Shown: in pieces, positions 8,771 through 16,675 of the stretch
How the letters are laid out: the number at the start of each line of letters is the position of its first letter
How positions within the stretch are numbered: the first letter of the stretch is position 1
From: JAUVXJ01 sp034411995
Lineage (GTDB): Bacteria; Chloroflexota; Anaerolineae; UBA7937; B3-Chlor
Direction of reading: 5' to 3'
Length of the DNA stretch: 64,000 nucleotides
Assembly: GCA_034411995.1 (NCBI GenBank)
Contig: DAOUME010000007.1
Location: forward strand, 124,001 to 188,000
Translations under genes and position numbers: made by a program
The notes under the pieces: generated by a model
What the model was told of the DNA's origin: nothing
Databases searched by the model: none
Seen by the model: only the letters and a program-made list of their open reading frames with translations

Positions 8771-11059
8771 GTGGTACGGTCCTCGAGGATGGCGGGGCTG
8801 ATGGGTGGGGTCTTTCTCATCAGTCTCGCTGCGTTGACCTACGAATTGGTCTTGACCCGCATCGCCTCGGTGGTCATGTTCTACCACTTTGCCTTCCTGG
8901 CGGTCTCCATCGCCTTGTTGGGCATGAGCGTGGCCGGGGTCTACCTCTATCTGCTGGCCCATCGTTTTCCCAGGGATAGAGCCGCTCAGCAGGCCTTCCT
9001 CTCCTGCCTCCTCTTCTCGTTCTCGCTCCCCCTGGCTCTGGTGGCGGTATTGAACGTGCCTCCGGACATGGACCTGTCCCTGGGTGCCCTGGCAACCCCG
9101 GAGGGACTGCGGGTCGTGGTCGTCATCTGTGCCATGGCTTTGCCGTTCTTCTTCAGCGGTCTCTCTATCTCCCTGACCCTGACCCACTTTGGTCACGCGG
9201 CCGGCAGGATCTACTTCTCCGACCTGGTTGGAGCCAGTCTGGCCTGCATCTTGATCGTTCCTCTCATGGACCTGCTGGGTGGCATCCAGGGTGTGCTGTT
9301 CGTCGCCATCCTGGGAGCGTGCGCGGCCCTGGTGTTCGCCTGGGCAGGAGGGGAGAGGAAGCGGATCTACGTGGCGCTGCTGGCGTGCCTGGTCCTGGGA
9401 CTGCTGGCGGCCTTCAATGCCAGCCAGGGGCTGATACGAATCAGACAGACGAAGGGAGTGACCGAAGAACAGCCCATCTACGAGAAGTGGAACTCGTTTT
9501 CCAGGGTGGCGGTCTATCCCTCCAACCCCCTGTCAGCAGATCTGGAGAGGATGTCCATCCTCATAGACGGGTACGCCTTCACGGCCATGGTCGGATTCGA
9601 TGGGGATTTCTCCATGTTGGAGCCGCTGAGACTGGAACTGGCTTCGCTGCCCTACCACCTGCCCGACAGGAAGAACGTGCTGATCATCGGTTCGGGCGGG
9701 GGCTCGGAGATCTTGATGGCCTTGCTTTCTGGAAGCAAGTCGGTCACCGCGGTGGAGATCAACCCCTTGATGATGGACATCGTGGATCGTGAGTTTGCCG
9801 ACTTCTCCGGTCAACCATACAGCAGGTCTGACGTCGTGGCGGTCGTCGACGAGGGCCGGAGCTACATCCGCAACTCTGACCAGAGGTACGATATCATCCA
9901 GTTGACGCTGGTGGATACCTGGGCAGCCAGTCAGGCGGGCGCTTATGCCCTGACGGAGAACTACCTGTACACCAAAGAAGCCTTCGTGGACTATCTCCAG
10001 CATCTCACCGACGATGGTGTGCTGGCCATGACCCGGTGGTACGTCGAGGATCCCAGAGAGATGTTGAGGCTGACCTCACTGGCTCTGGACGCGATGGAGG
10101 AGATGCAGATCGTCCATCCAGAGGAGCACGTGGTGGTGGCCAGACGGGAGTACCTGGGCATTCTGCTGGTGAAGAGGACCCCGTTCACCCCTCAGGAGTT
10201 GCAGGCCATAGACCAGGCCAGCGAAACCTTCTGGTTCCCCCTGGTATATACGCCTCTCCAGCACCCGGAGCCGCTCTTCGCTGATTTGATCACTTCTTCC
10301 AACAGGCAAGATTTCCAGCGAGCTTCTGGAGTGCAGTGCAGCGTATCCCCGTCTACCGACGATCGACCCTTCTTCTTCTTCTGCGGGCAGAGCGACACCT
10401 TGACGTTTCTGTTCACCATCGTCTCGGCCCTGGCTGTGGGGCTAATCGTAGCGCCTCTGGTGGCTTTGAGAGGGAGGTCATTGCGGGAGCTGGTGGCAGG
10501 CTATCGTAGTGCGCTGCTGTATTTCGCCTGCTTGGGCGTGGGTTTCTTGCTGGTAGAGATCGTGTTGATCCAGAGGTTCATTCTCTTCCTGGGCCACCCG
10601 GTCTATGCCATCTCCGTCATCCTCTTCTCACTGCTCTTCTTTGGAGGCTTGGGGAGCTACGCCAGTGGCCGGGTCCGACCACAGAGGAGGGGCGCCTTTC
10701 TCAGGGTCGTGCTCTTGCTCCTGGTGTTGCTATTGGGTCTCTACAACGTGGGCTACGCCGCGCTGCTGGAGGCGTTCATCGGCCTCCACGTGGTCTACAG
10801 GATCGCCTTGACGGTGCTGTTGGTTTGCCCGCTGGGCTTGTTGATGGGCATGCCTTTTCCTATGGGGATCGCGGCGGTGCACGATCGAGAACCCAGGATC
10901 GTGCCCTGGGCCTGGGGGATCAACGGAACGCTATCGGTCCTGGGCTCGGTGCTGGCCGCCGTGCTGTCCATCAGCTTCGGCTTCTCCGTGGCCTTGCTCG
11001 TCGGGCAACTGGCTTATCTCGTGGCCCTCGTCGTCGTGCTTGTCTGGCCGTGGAGATGA
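8771..11059 (+). CDS. Polytopic membrane protein with embedded spermidine-synthase-like domain
   Basis: About 762 residues in three parts: an N-terminal block of roughly six to seven membrane helices (to about residue 215), a cytoplasmic SpeE-like Rossmann methyltransferase-fold domain (about 240-510), and a C-terminal block of about seven helices. The nucleotide-fold region contains the glycine-rich IIGSGGGSE motif near residue 305, followed by TAVEINP (acidic end of strand 2) and a YDIIQLTLVD strand. Such fusions are common in environmental bacteria and are usually annotated as spermidine synthase, but the membrane context argues against a simple polyamine enzyme; the true substrate is unknown. 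GTG 8771 is chosen because GGAGG at 8756-8760 lies 10 bases upstream and the upstream ATG falls in the promoter. Confidence 0.75.
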   Translation: MVRSSRMAGLMGGVFLISLAALTYELVLTRIASVVMFYHFAFLAVSIALLGMSVAGVYLYLLAHRFPRDRAAQQAFLSCLLFSFSLPLALVAVLNVPPDMDLSLGALATPEGLRVVVVICAMALPFFFSGLSISLTLTHFGHAAGRIYFSDLVGASLACILIVPLMDLLGGIQGVLFVAILGACAALVFAWAGGERKRIYVALLACLVLGLLAAFNASQGLIRIRQTKGVTEEQPIYEKWNSFSRVAVYPSNPLSADLERMSILIDGYAFTAMVGFDGDFSMLEPLRLELASLPYHLPDRKNVLIIGSGGGSEILMALLSGSKSVTAVEINPLMMDIVDREFADFSGQPYSRSDVVAVVDEGRSYIRNSDQRYDIIQLTLVDTWAASQAGAYALTENYLYTKEAFVDYLQHLTDDGVLAMTRWYVEDPREMLRLTSLALDAMEEMQIVHPEEHVVVARREYLGILLVKRTPFTPQELQAIDQASETFWFPLVYTPLQHPEPLFADLITSSNRQDFQRASGVQCSVSPSTDDRPFFFFCGQSDTLTFLFTIVSALAVGLIVAPLVALRGRSLRELVAGYRSALLYFACLGVGFLLVEIVLIQRFILFLGHPVYAISVILFSLLFFGGLGSYASGRVRPQRRGAFLRVVLLLLVLLLGLYNVGYAALLEAFIGLHVVYRIALTVLLVCPLGLLMGMPFPMGIAAVHDREPRIVPWAWGINGTLSVLGSVLAAVLSISFGFSVALLVGQLAYLVALVVVLVWPWR

Positions 11060-11143
11060 GCCACTGGACTCTGCCGCCAGTCTCTGCTTCGTCGCGCTCC
11101 CCCTAGTTCTCCTGGCGCTGTGTGGTGCTGTTCCGTCGGCGGA

Positions 11144-11593
11144 CTATGCTCTGCTCTTGACGATCTCCTGCGCCCAACGGGCAGCACGCTCGAGCTCGCC
11201 CTCTTTCAGCGGGCCTTCGGTGCCTTTGACGAAGAAACCTTCCGGTGAGGCGACGAGAGCACCGCCCTTCTCCTCCAGGGCGCTGCCGATCCTTCCTGCC
11301 GCAAAACCAAAGATGCGGACCCACCTCTTCGAGAGTCTCGTATCGAAGGCCACCACGTCGATACCCTGAAGAGCAGAGCCCTGGACTTTCTCCAGAAAGC
11401 TTTGCATCGCCGGTGACGGCCTGCCCCCGTGGGTCGGAGCGCCGACGAACAGCAGGTCGACCGTCTTCAACTGGGACGGGTCCACCGCCTCCGCGCGGAG
11501 GACCTCTGCTTCACCCCCTAAGGTTTCACCGATAGCTCGGGCGATCTGCTCCGTGTTTCCATGGACCGAGTCGTAGACAACCAGGGTCTTCAT
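11144..11593 (-). CDS. Flavodoxin-family protein
   Basis: 149 residues, the length of a short-chain flavodoxin. The N-terminal strand MKTLVVYDS leads into the FMN phosphate loop SVHGNTEQIA (residues about 9-18), and the FVGAPTHGGRPSP segment matches the second FMN-contacting loop. The likely role is one-electron transfer through bound FMN in the cytosol, possibly with a redox partner not present here. The ATG has a good ribosome binding site (GGGAGG, about 6 bases upstream). It is 132 bases downstream of the MBL gene in the same direction, so co-transcription is possible. Confidence 0.85.
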   Translation of the reverse strand: MKTLVVYDSVHGNTEQIARAIGETLGGEAEVLRAEAVDPSQLKTVDLLFVGAPTHGGRPSPAMQSFLEKVQGSALQGIDVVAFDTRLSKRWVRIFGFAAGRIGSALEEKGGALVASPEGFFVKGTEGPLKEGELERAARWAQEIVKSRA

Positions 11594-11725
11594 CGTATAC
11601 CTCCCATGAGGTGTTGGGTCGCAGGCCGCAACCGACGAGTATCGGAGATCGGAGCGACTGACGAAGAGCAGCCGCCCTGCTGACTACGTCGAGCCCAGGT
11701 CAGCGCGAACCTGCGATCTCGGGAT

Positions 11726-12421
11726 CTACTCCTCTGCGTTGGCTCCCACGAGACTGCTCGTGAATAGTTCCATGGCGAATGGCTGGCCATGGCCGGGATA
11801 GACGGTACCTATCTCCAGGCTTCGTAGCTTATCGACGCTGGCCTTCGCTGCCCCCAGGTCGTCCATGAGGGAATTGAGAGCAGGTCGGTCTATGTTGGTG
11901 AACAGATCGCCGCAGAACAGCTCTCCGCTGGCGGTCAGGAGCCCTACGGAGCCCCTGGAGTGCCCCGGGATAGAAAGAACTGTGGCCTCCCATCCATAGT
12001 CGGAAAGATCGTAGCCTTCGTCGACGTAGAGATCGGGTACGAATCTGTCCGACTTGCTGAACCCGAAGAGGAGGGGGGCCAGCATTCTCAAGAGGACGCC
12101 GCCTGATTCCCGGTTGGACAACATGTCTCCACGTTCGACCATCCCCGAGTCGTCGTGGTGCATGGCGATCTTCGCCCCGAACTTCTCCCGCAGAAAAGCG
12201 CCGTTGCCAGTGTGATCGAAATCACCATGGGTGAGCACGACGAGCTGGAGATTCCCTGGCCTGCAACCCGCCTTCTCAAGTTCTTTCTCGACGTCGGCAC
12301 GCTTGTTCGAACCGCCCGTGTCGATCAACACGAAGCCGACGTCGGTTTCTATGAGGTAACAATTCACGCTACCCAGCCTGAATGGCAGCGATAGGCTGAT
12401 GGTTCTGACTCGTTGACGCAA
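11726..12421 (-). CDS. MBL-fold metallo-hydrolase
   Basis: 231 residues. The metallo-beta-lactamase fold is shown by VLTHGDFDHTGN (first metal-ligand motif, in the HxDxDH variant common in this superfamily), a later SIPGHSRGSVG (second His), a FCGDLF Asp, and the C-terminal YPGHGQP His. The reading frame continues upstream to 12796 but that part has no homology-like composition. TTG at 12421 is preferred because AGAGG lies 5 bases upstream and because it is right before the conserved first beta-strands. A GTG/ATG upstream would overlap the promoter at 12635-12663. Substrate is unknown; glyoxalase-II-like or lactonase-like thioester/ester hydrolysis is typical. Confidence 0.8.
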   Translation of the reverse strand: MRQRVRTISLSLPFRLGSVNCYLIETDVGFVLIDTGGSNKRADVEKELEKAGCRPGNLQLVVLTHGDFDHTGNGAFLREKFGAKIAMHHDDSGMVERGDMLSNRESGGVLLRMLAPLLFGFSKSDRFVPDLYVDEGYDLSDYGWEATVLSIPGHSRGSVGLLTASGELFCGDLFTNIDRPALNSLMDDLGAAKASVDKLRSLEIGTVYPGHGQPFAMELFTSSLVGANAEE

Positions 12422-12634
12422 GTGTTCCTCTTTGCGGGGGTGGACGCGGAGCCACCCCCAATCTTGTCCACGAACAAGCCTGACGGCCGTTCCCGTCGTG
12501 AGGAACTGCTCTGCGTGAGAAGGATGAAGCGGGTGACGACCGAGAAGGAATCTGTGGAGAAGCCCCTGGCCCGCAGAGCCCAGGCATGTCCTGGCACAGT
12601 GTGTCCCGGCAGATTCCTCTGCTGAGCTACGCCA
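12422..12634 (-). promoter_or_regulatory. 207-nt leader of the MBL gene with a hairpin beside the ribosome binding site
   Basis: From the predicted start near 12628 to the TTG at 12421 the transcript has a long untranslated leader. GGGGGTGG and CCACCCCC (12436-12443 and 12452-12459) form an 8-bp stem with an 8-base loop ending only about 14 bases before the start codon, so it could compete with ribosome binding. No known riboswitch signature recognised. Confidence 0.4.
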
Positions 12635-12663
12635 CATTGTATCGCAGCCACGCTGATCGAGCA
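12635..12663 (-). promoter_or_regulatory. Sigma-70-type promoter of the MBL gene
   Basis: On the minus strand TTGCTC (12663-12658), 17 bases, TACAAT (12640-12635). Confidence 0.55.
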
Positions 12664-12861
12664 AACTGAGATTTCCGGGCGGTCCCGCATGGGTGGGCGT
12701 GAGCAGCGAGGCGGCGAGTGTGGCACCGTCTGTGTGCTGAAGTCGTCTGCGGGCGCCTGACGCGGCGCGGCCGTGCGCTCTTCTGTGTGAGATCACGTGT
12801 CTTCAGCGCCGGGGTTGCCCACAGGGTGCAACCAATACCCTCACAAGTTAGTCCCCAGTAC

Positions 12862-12890
12862 TTGACGCAAACGGCTTTTCGAGGTATAAT
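12862..12890 (+). promoter_or_regulatory. Strong sigma-70-type promoter of cstA
   Basis: TTGACG at 12862-12867, 17 bases, TATAAT at 12885-12890; predicted start near 12897. It is 258 bases upstream of the cstA ATG. The 200 bases between this and the divergent MBL promoter show no other feature. Confidence 0.75.
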
Positions 12891-12896
12891 GAAAGC

Positions 12897-13154
12897 TAGC
12901 GAACAGATGCCACACCTGTCTTGCATACAGGGTAGCATAGGCCAGTTTGTGCCAGATGCGTTCTTTCCACACCTGTTCGGAAGTCCTGACCAGCGATGGC
13001 GAAGTCTGTCTTGTCGGTCATGAGCAGTGAGGACAGGAAAGGGGGTGATCGAAGGCGACACACGGTGGTCTCCATTGGCCTGCCAGGGTCAAAGGTGCCA
13101 TTCAACGACACATGTTGAACTCCCGTTCTGAAACGGGAAAAGGAGGCCGAAGAG
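12897..13154 (+). promoter_or_regulatory. 258-nt cstA leader with a short upstream reading frame and an SD-proximal hairpin
   Basis: The leader contains a possible 32-codon reading frame (ATG 13020 to TGA 13118) with no clear ribosome binding site, then TCCCGTT (13121-13127) pairing with AACGGGA (13132-13138) around a CTGA tetraloop, just before the AGGAGG (13141-13146) of cstA. A regulatory leader is likely given its length, but I do not recognise a known riboswitch class. Confidence 0.45.
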
Positions 13155-14879
13155 ATGAATTCGATCATTGTACTGCTACTGGGGGCTTTGGGAATCGGGG
13201 TTGGTTACGGCTGGTATGCGAGGCGGATAGACCGTAGCATCGTCCGACCCGACGCCGGAAAGGCTACCCCAGCGAAGATGTACATGGACGGGGTAGACTT
13301 CACTCCGGCGAGTCGCAATGTGCTGTTCGGCTACCAGTTCAAGTCCGTCGCCGCCCTCGCCCCGCTCACGGGGCCCGTTATCGCCGTGCAGTGGGGGTGG
13401 CTGCCCGCGCTGCTGTGGATCCTGCTAGGCGTGTTCTTCATCGGCTGGGTGCAGGACTATGGCGCGATGATCATGGGCGTGCGGCGCGATGGGGAGACGA
13501 TGAGCGCCCTCAGCTACAAGCTCATCTCGCCCCGTGCGCGCAACATCCTCATGATCTTCATCTACTTCTACCTGTTGCTGATCATGGGCGCCTTCGGCAA
13601 CGCAGTGGGTAAGGTGCTCATGGCCAACCCCAAGGTGCCCTTCGGGATGATCGCTCTGGTCCTGATGGGTGTCCTGGCCGGCCAGATGACCTACAAGTGG
13701 AAGCAGGACATGATCCTCACCACAGTGGTCACGGTCGGGCTGACCTTCGTCGGAATCTGGGTGAGTACGCTGCCGTTCATGGCCAACATCTTCACGGCCA
13801 TTTATGGCGGCACTCCATCTCCGGTCATCTTCCTGGGCAACACCCAGGCGCAGATCATCGGCACCCTGCTCATGGTCATCTTCTGCTACCTGGGTGCAGT
13901 GCTACCCATCTGGTCTTTCGCCCAGCCGGTCAACTATGTGTCTTTCTGGATCGTGACCCTGGGGATGGTGGGTGGTGTGATCGGCCTGGTGCTCTGGCGT
14001 CCGGGAATGGGTGATTTCCCGGCCTTCACCGGGTTCAACGTCGCTGGCGTCGGGCCGCTGTGGCCCATGCTCTTCGTGACCATCGCCTGTGGTGCCATCT
14101 CCGGGTGGCACAGCCTGGTGTCCACGTCGGGCACCGCTCGCCAGTTGGAGAGCGAGACCGATGCGCTGCCGGTGGGTGGCGGCGCTATGTTCATGGAAGC
14201 GGCCTTCGCGGTGATCGCTTTCCTGACGGCCACAGTTGCCTTTGGAGGCTGGCAGGGATACCTGGACGCAGGCGGCGCGGCGGCGGCACTGGCGGTCTTC
14301 GCCGGTGGGTTGGCCAGTTTCCTGAACCACATCGGCGTCCCGTTGGAGTTTGGCACAGCCTATGGCTCGGTGTTCTTGACCATCATGGCCATCACCATCA
14401 TGCAGTTAGTGGTGCGCTTCATGAGGGTGGCCAGCTCGGAGATGGTGGGTGACTCCGTGCCGGTCATGAGGAACATACACGTGGGGAGCATCGTGGCCCT
14501 GCTCCTGACGCTGCTCTTCGTGTGGGTCATCCCCTGGCTGACCATCTGGGTGGCCTTCGGCGCCTCCAACCAACTGATGGCCGGCCTGGCGCTGCTGCTG
14601 GTCTCGTTGTGGCTGATGTCGGAGGGCAGGAAGCACGCCTGGGCGTTGTACCCAGCGATCTTCATGATCGTTACCACTCTCGCCGCGCTGCTTTACGTCG
14701 CCTATACCAACCTGATCAAGGTGCCGGCTGCCCTGGCCGCTGGAAACTTGCAGGGGTTCCTCGCCACGGGCCTCATCGGGATCATTTGCCTGGTCCTGGT
14801 GGTTGCGGCCCTCATCCTGGTGGTGGATGGCTGGCGCGCCATTCAGCGGGCGAGGAAGGGGGCGCCGGTCAAGGCGTAG
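13155..14879 (+). CDS. cstA: Carbon starvation protein CstA family transporter
   Basis: 574-residue polytopic membrane protein. The family signature is clear near the N-terminus: PAKMYMDGVDFTPASRNVLFGYQF followed in the protein by a SVAALAPLTGPVIA motif, and a WVQDYGAM segment after it. CstA/BtsT-type proteins import peptides and pyruvate as carbon becomes scarce. At 574 residues it belongs to the shorter CstA-like group rather than the roughly 700-residue Escherichia coli type. ATG at 13155 has AGGAGG 8 bases upstream. It is monocistronic by position: a strong promoter and long leader upstream, a good terminator at 14905 downstream. Confidence 0.9.
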   Translation: MNSIIVLLLGALGIGVGYGWYARRIDRSIVRPDAGKATPAKMYMDGVDFTPASRNVLFGYQFKSVAALAPLTGPVIAVQWGWLPALLWILLGVFFIGWVQDYGAMIMGVRRDGETMSALSYKLISPRARNILMIFIYFYLLLIMGAFGNAVGKVLMANPKVPFGMIALVLMGVLAGQMTYKWKQDMILTTVVTVGLTFVGIWVSTLPFMANIFTAIYGGTPSPVIFLGNTQAQIIGTLLMVIFCYLGAVLPIWSFAQPVNYVSFWIVTLGMVGGVIGLVLWRPGMGDFPAFTGFNVAGVGPLWPMLFVTIACGAISGWHSLVSTSGTARQLESETDALPVGGGAMFMEAAFAVIAFLTATVAFGGWQGYLDAGGAAAALAVFAGGLASFLNHIGVPLEFGTAYGSVFLTIMAITIMQLVVRFMRVASSEMVGDSVPVMRNIHVGSIVALLLTLLFVWVIPWLTIWVAFGASNQLMAGLALLLVSLWLMSEGRKHAWALYPAIFMIVTTLAALLYVAYTNLIKVPAALAAGNLQGFLATGLIGIICLVLVVAALILVVDGWRAIQRARKGAPVKA

Positions 14880-14904
14880 CGAGTGTGAGCTCGGACTGGA
14901 TGAC

Positions 14905-14934
14905 GGGAGAGCCGCAAACGGCTCTCCCTCTTCT
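14905..14934 (+). terminator. Intrinsic terminator of cstA
   Basis: GGGAGAGCCG (14905-14914) and CGGCTCTCCC (14919-14928) form a perfect 10-bp stem with a CAAA loop, followed by TCTTCT. It lies 25 bases after the cstA stop. Confidence 0.8.
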
Positions 14935-14988
14935 GCGTGCCTGACGCGGTGGAGTGTAGTCTGGAGGTGAGCCCGGAGAGGTGGTGGA

Positions 14989-15288
14989 GTGAAAGCGTCC
15001 GCAAGAGTGCCGGGGCTGGATCGCTTGCGGAAGGCGGCCCGGGTCTGTGGGCAGGTCATCTATGGGATGGCTTTCTACGACATGGTGCGCGGGCTCAACC
15101 AGGCCCGGGCCAATGTCGAGCACCTCTTCATTCTCATGGTCTTCGGTGACCTGCTGGGCGTGCCCATATTGCCCCCCTACTACTCCTTGAGGCTCCTGCC
15201 CTACATCGTGCCCACGCTGGACACGTGGCGACGCAGCATGTTGAGAGAAAAGGACATCACAGACTTGCTGGGCCAGGACATAGGCTGA
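14989..15288 (+). CDS. Small hydrophobic-segment protein, paralogue 1, ArsA-cluster
   Basis: 99 residues of no family that I can name. The N-terminal half is basic and amphipathic (DRLRKAARVCGQ); then come YGMA, a DM.R motif, EHLFIL and a long conserved hydrophobic/proline segment GDLLGVPILPPYYSLRLLPY (residues about 53-72), followed by a short charged tail TW.R.MLRE.D.TDLL. The same pattern recurs in the next gene, so this is a tandem duplication. A hydrophobic segment close to the C-terminus followed by a roughly 25-residue charged tail is reminiscent of tail-anchored proteins, though the segment contains Asp and Pro and may lie in the membrane as a re-entrant hairpin. GTG at 14989 is chosen for GGAGAGG 7 bases upstream. 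It is immediately ahead of two ArsA/Get3-type ATPase genes, suggesting a client or membrane partner. Confidence 0.75.
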   Translation: MKASARVPGLDRLRKAARVCGQVIYGMAFYDMVRGLNQARANVEHLFILMVFGDLLGVPILPPYYSLRLLPYIVPTLDTWRRSMLREKDITDLLGQDIG

Positions 15289-15329
15289 GAGGTTCGTGTC
15301 AGGGCCCCCAGAAATCTGGAGGTAACCAG

Positions 15330-15608
15330 ATGACAGAAGGCAAACAAGGCGGCGGGCTGAAGGGAATAGTGGCGGGCGCCCGCGACTTCCTGTACGGTAT
15401 GGCCGGCCACGACATGACCCGCTTCGCCCTCAAGACGCGGGGAAGCATGGAGCACCTTTTCATTCTGATCACTATGGGCGACCTGCTGGGGGTGCCCATT
15501 CTACCGCCTTACTACTCGCTGCGGCTGCTGCCCTACGTAGTACCTCAGATATCTACCTGGAAGCGGCGTATGCTGAGGGAGCGTGACCTGACAGACGCCC
15601 TGGCCTAG
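15330..15608 (+). CDS. Small hydrophobic-segment protein, paralogue 2, ArsA-cluster
   Basis: 92 residues, clearly homologous to the preceding protein: both share YGMA, DM.R, EHLFIL, GDLLGVPILPPYYSLRLLPY and a TW.R.MLRE.D.TD.L tail. The N-terminus differs (Gly/Lys-rich). The open frame starts at 15225, but the ATG at 15330 with TGGAGG about 8 bases upstream and the alignment to paralogue 1 fix the start. The gap to the first ATPase gene is about 85 bases. Unknown function; a partner or substrate of the ATPases is inferred only from linkage and topology. Confidence 0.75.
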   Translation: MTEGKQGGGLKGIVAGARDFLYGMAGHDMTRFALKTRGSMEHLFILITMGDLLGVPILPPYYSLRLLPYVVPQISTWKRRMLRERDLTDALA

Positions 15609-15694
15609 AGACCGCAGGCGAGCAGGCCAGGGAACAGAAGCGGGTGCCTGGCGTCCGTCTGCTGGCGGGTCAACACAGCAAGGAGGTGATCACC

Positions 15695-16675
15695 ATTTCG
15701 CTAGCAAGGGTGTTTGAAGAGTATCCGGATCGCCGCTACGTGATGTTTGGTGGCAAGGGGGGGTTGGGCAAGACCACTTTCTCGGCTGCCACAGCCTACT
15801 GGCTGGCCAAGAAGGGCTACAAGGTGCTCGTATTCTCCGTGGACCCTCAAGCTTCCCTGACCGACATCTTCCAGAGGGACATCTTTGGCAAGGGGGCGGT
15901 GGAGATCATGCCGAACCTCTACGCCCAGGAGATCGATGCCGATCAGCGCATCAAGGAGTACCAGCAGGAAATCCGACAGAAGATCTTCGACATGTACGGC
16001 CTGGACGAGATCCCGGAGGAGATCGAGAGCTACATCCAGGCGGCTGCGGCCGAGCCAGCGATGGAGGAAAGCGCCATCTTTGACAAGGTCGTGGACATCG
16101 TGGTCGGAGAGGAGTACGACTACTACATCTACGACCTGGTCCCTTTGGGCCACGCCCTCTATTATTTGAGCATGGCCAGTGTCTATGACGAGTGGATAGG
16201 AAAGATCACCGCGCTGCGTGAGGAGATGGAAGAGTACCGGCAGGTGGCAGCGTTGGTCCAGCGCGACAAGGAGTTCGAAGAAGACCTGATCCTCAAGGAA
16301 CTGCAAGACATCAAGTACCGGATCAATACCTCGTCGAGCATCCTGACCGACAGGGACAAGACGGCCTTCTACTTCGTCATCATCCCCGAGGAGATGGCCA
16401 TCCTCGACACGCAGAAGGCAGCCACTCTCTTCGCCAAGTTCCAGGTACCTTTGTGCGGATACGTGGTCAACCGTGTGCTGCCTCCCGAGTTGGCGACGCA
16501 GAATATCCCAGACTACCTGCGTCATCGTCTAGAGATGCAAGAAGGCGCACTGAAGAGGATAGATGGACTGTTCGGCCACCAGGTGCTGGGCCACATCCCG
16601 GAGTTCGAGCGAGATATCACCGGCCTCGAGATGATCGAGCAGATGTCTGAGGCCATGTTCGGAGGGGCGCGATGA
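15695..16675 (+). CDS. ArsA/Get3-type ATPase 1 (divergent switch II), probable ATT start
   Basis: About 326 residues, the size of bacterial ArsA/Get3-like ATPases. The deviant Walker A GGKGGLGKTT sits near residues 19-28, followed by a VFSVDPQASL strand (A'-type DP.AS motif), PAMEESAIFDKVVD, and the switch II equivalent YDLVPLGHALYYL, in which the usual DTAPTGHTLR signature has lost its Thr pair but keeps Gly-His. A late GYVVNRVLPPE matches the family A-loop. The start is unusual: AAGGAGGTGATC at 15680-15691 is a full anti-Shine-Dalgarno match, 8 bases ahead of an in-frame ATT (15695); a GTG inside the SD (15686) is the only nearby alternative. The stop overlaps the next gene's start (ATGA), so the two are translationally coupled. 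Confidence 0.85.
   Translation: MSLARVFEEYPDRRYVMFGGKGGLGKTTFSAATAYWLAKKGYKVLVFSVDPQASLTDIFQRDIFGKGAVEIMPNLYAQEIDADQRIKEYQQEIRQKIFDMYGLDEIPEEIESYIQAAAAEPAMEESAIFDKVVDIVVGEEYDYYIYDLVPLGHALYYLSMASVYDEWIGKITALREEMEEYRQVAALVQRDKEFEEDLILKELQDIKYRINTSSSILTDRDKTAFYFVIIPEEMAILDTQKAATLFAKFQVPLCGYVVNRVLPPELATQNIPDYLRHRLEMQEGALKRIDGLFGHQVLGHIPEFERDITGLEMIEQMSEAMFGGAR

Noticed and set aside
13020..13118. Short open frame in the cstA leader as a real gene
   Set aside because: No ribosome binding site and no homology; kept only as part of the leader description.
12897..13154. Known riboswitch (glycine, cobalamin, TPP, fluoride, c-di-GMP) in the cstA leader
   Set aside because: None of their conserved core strings is readable in the leader; only a GCGATGG stretch recalls fluoride RNA and it lacks the rest.
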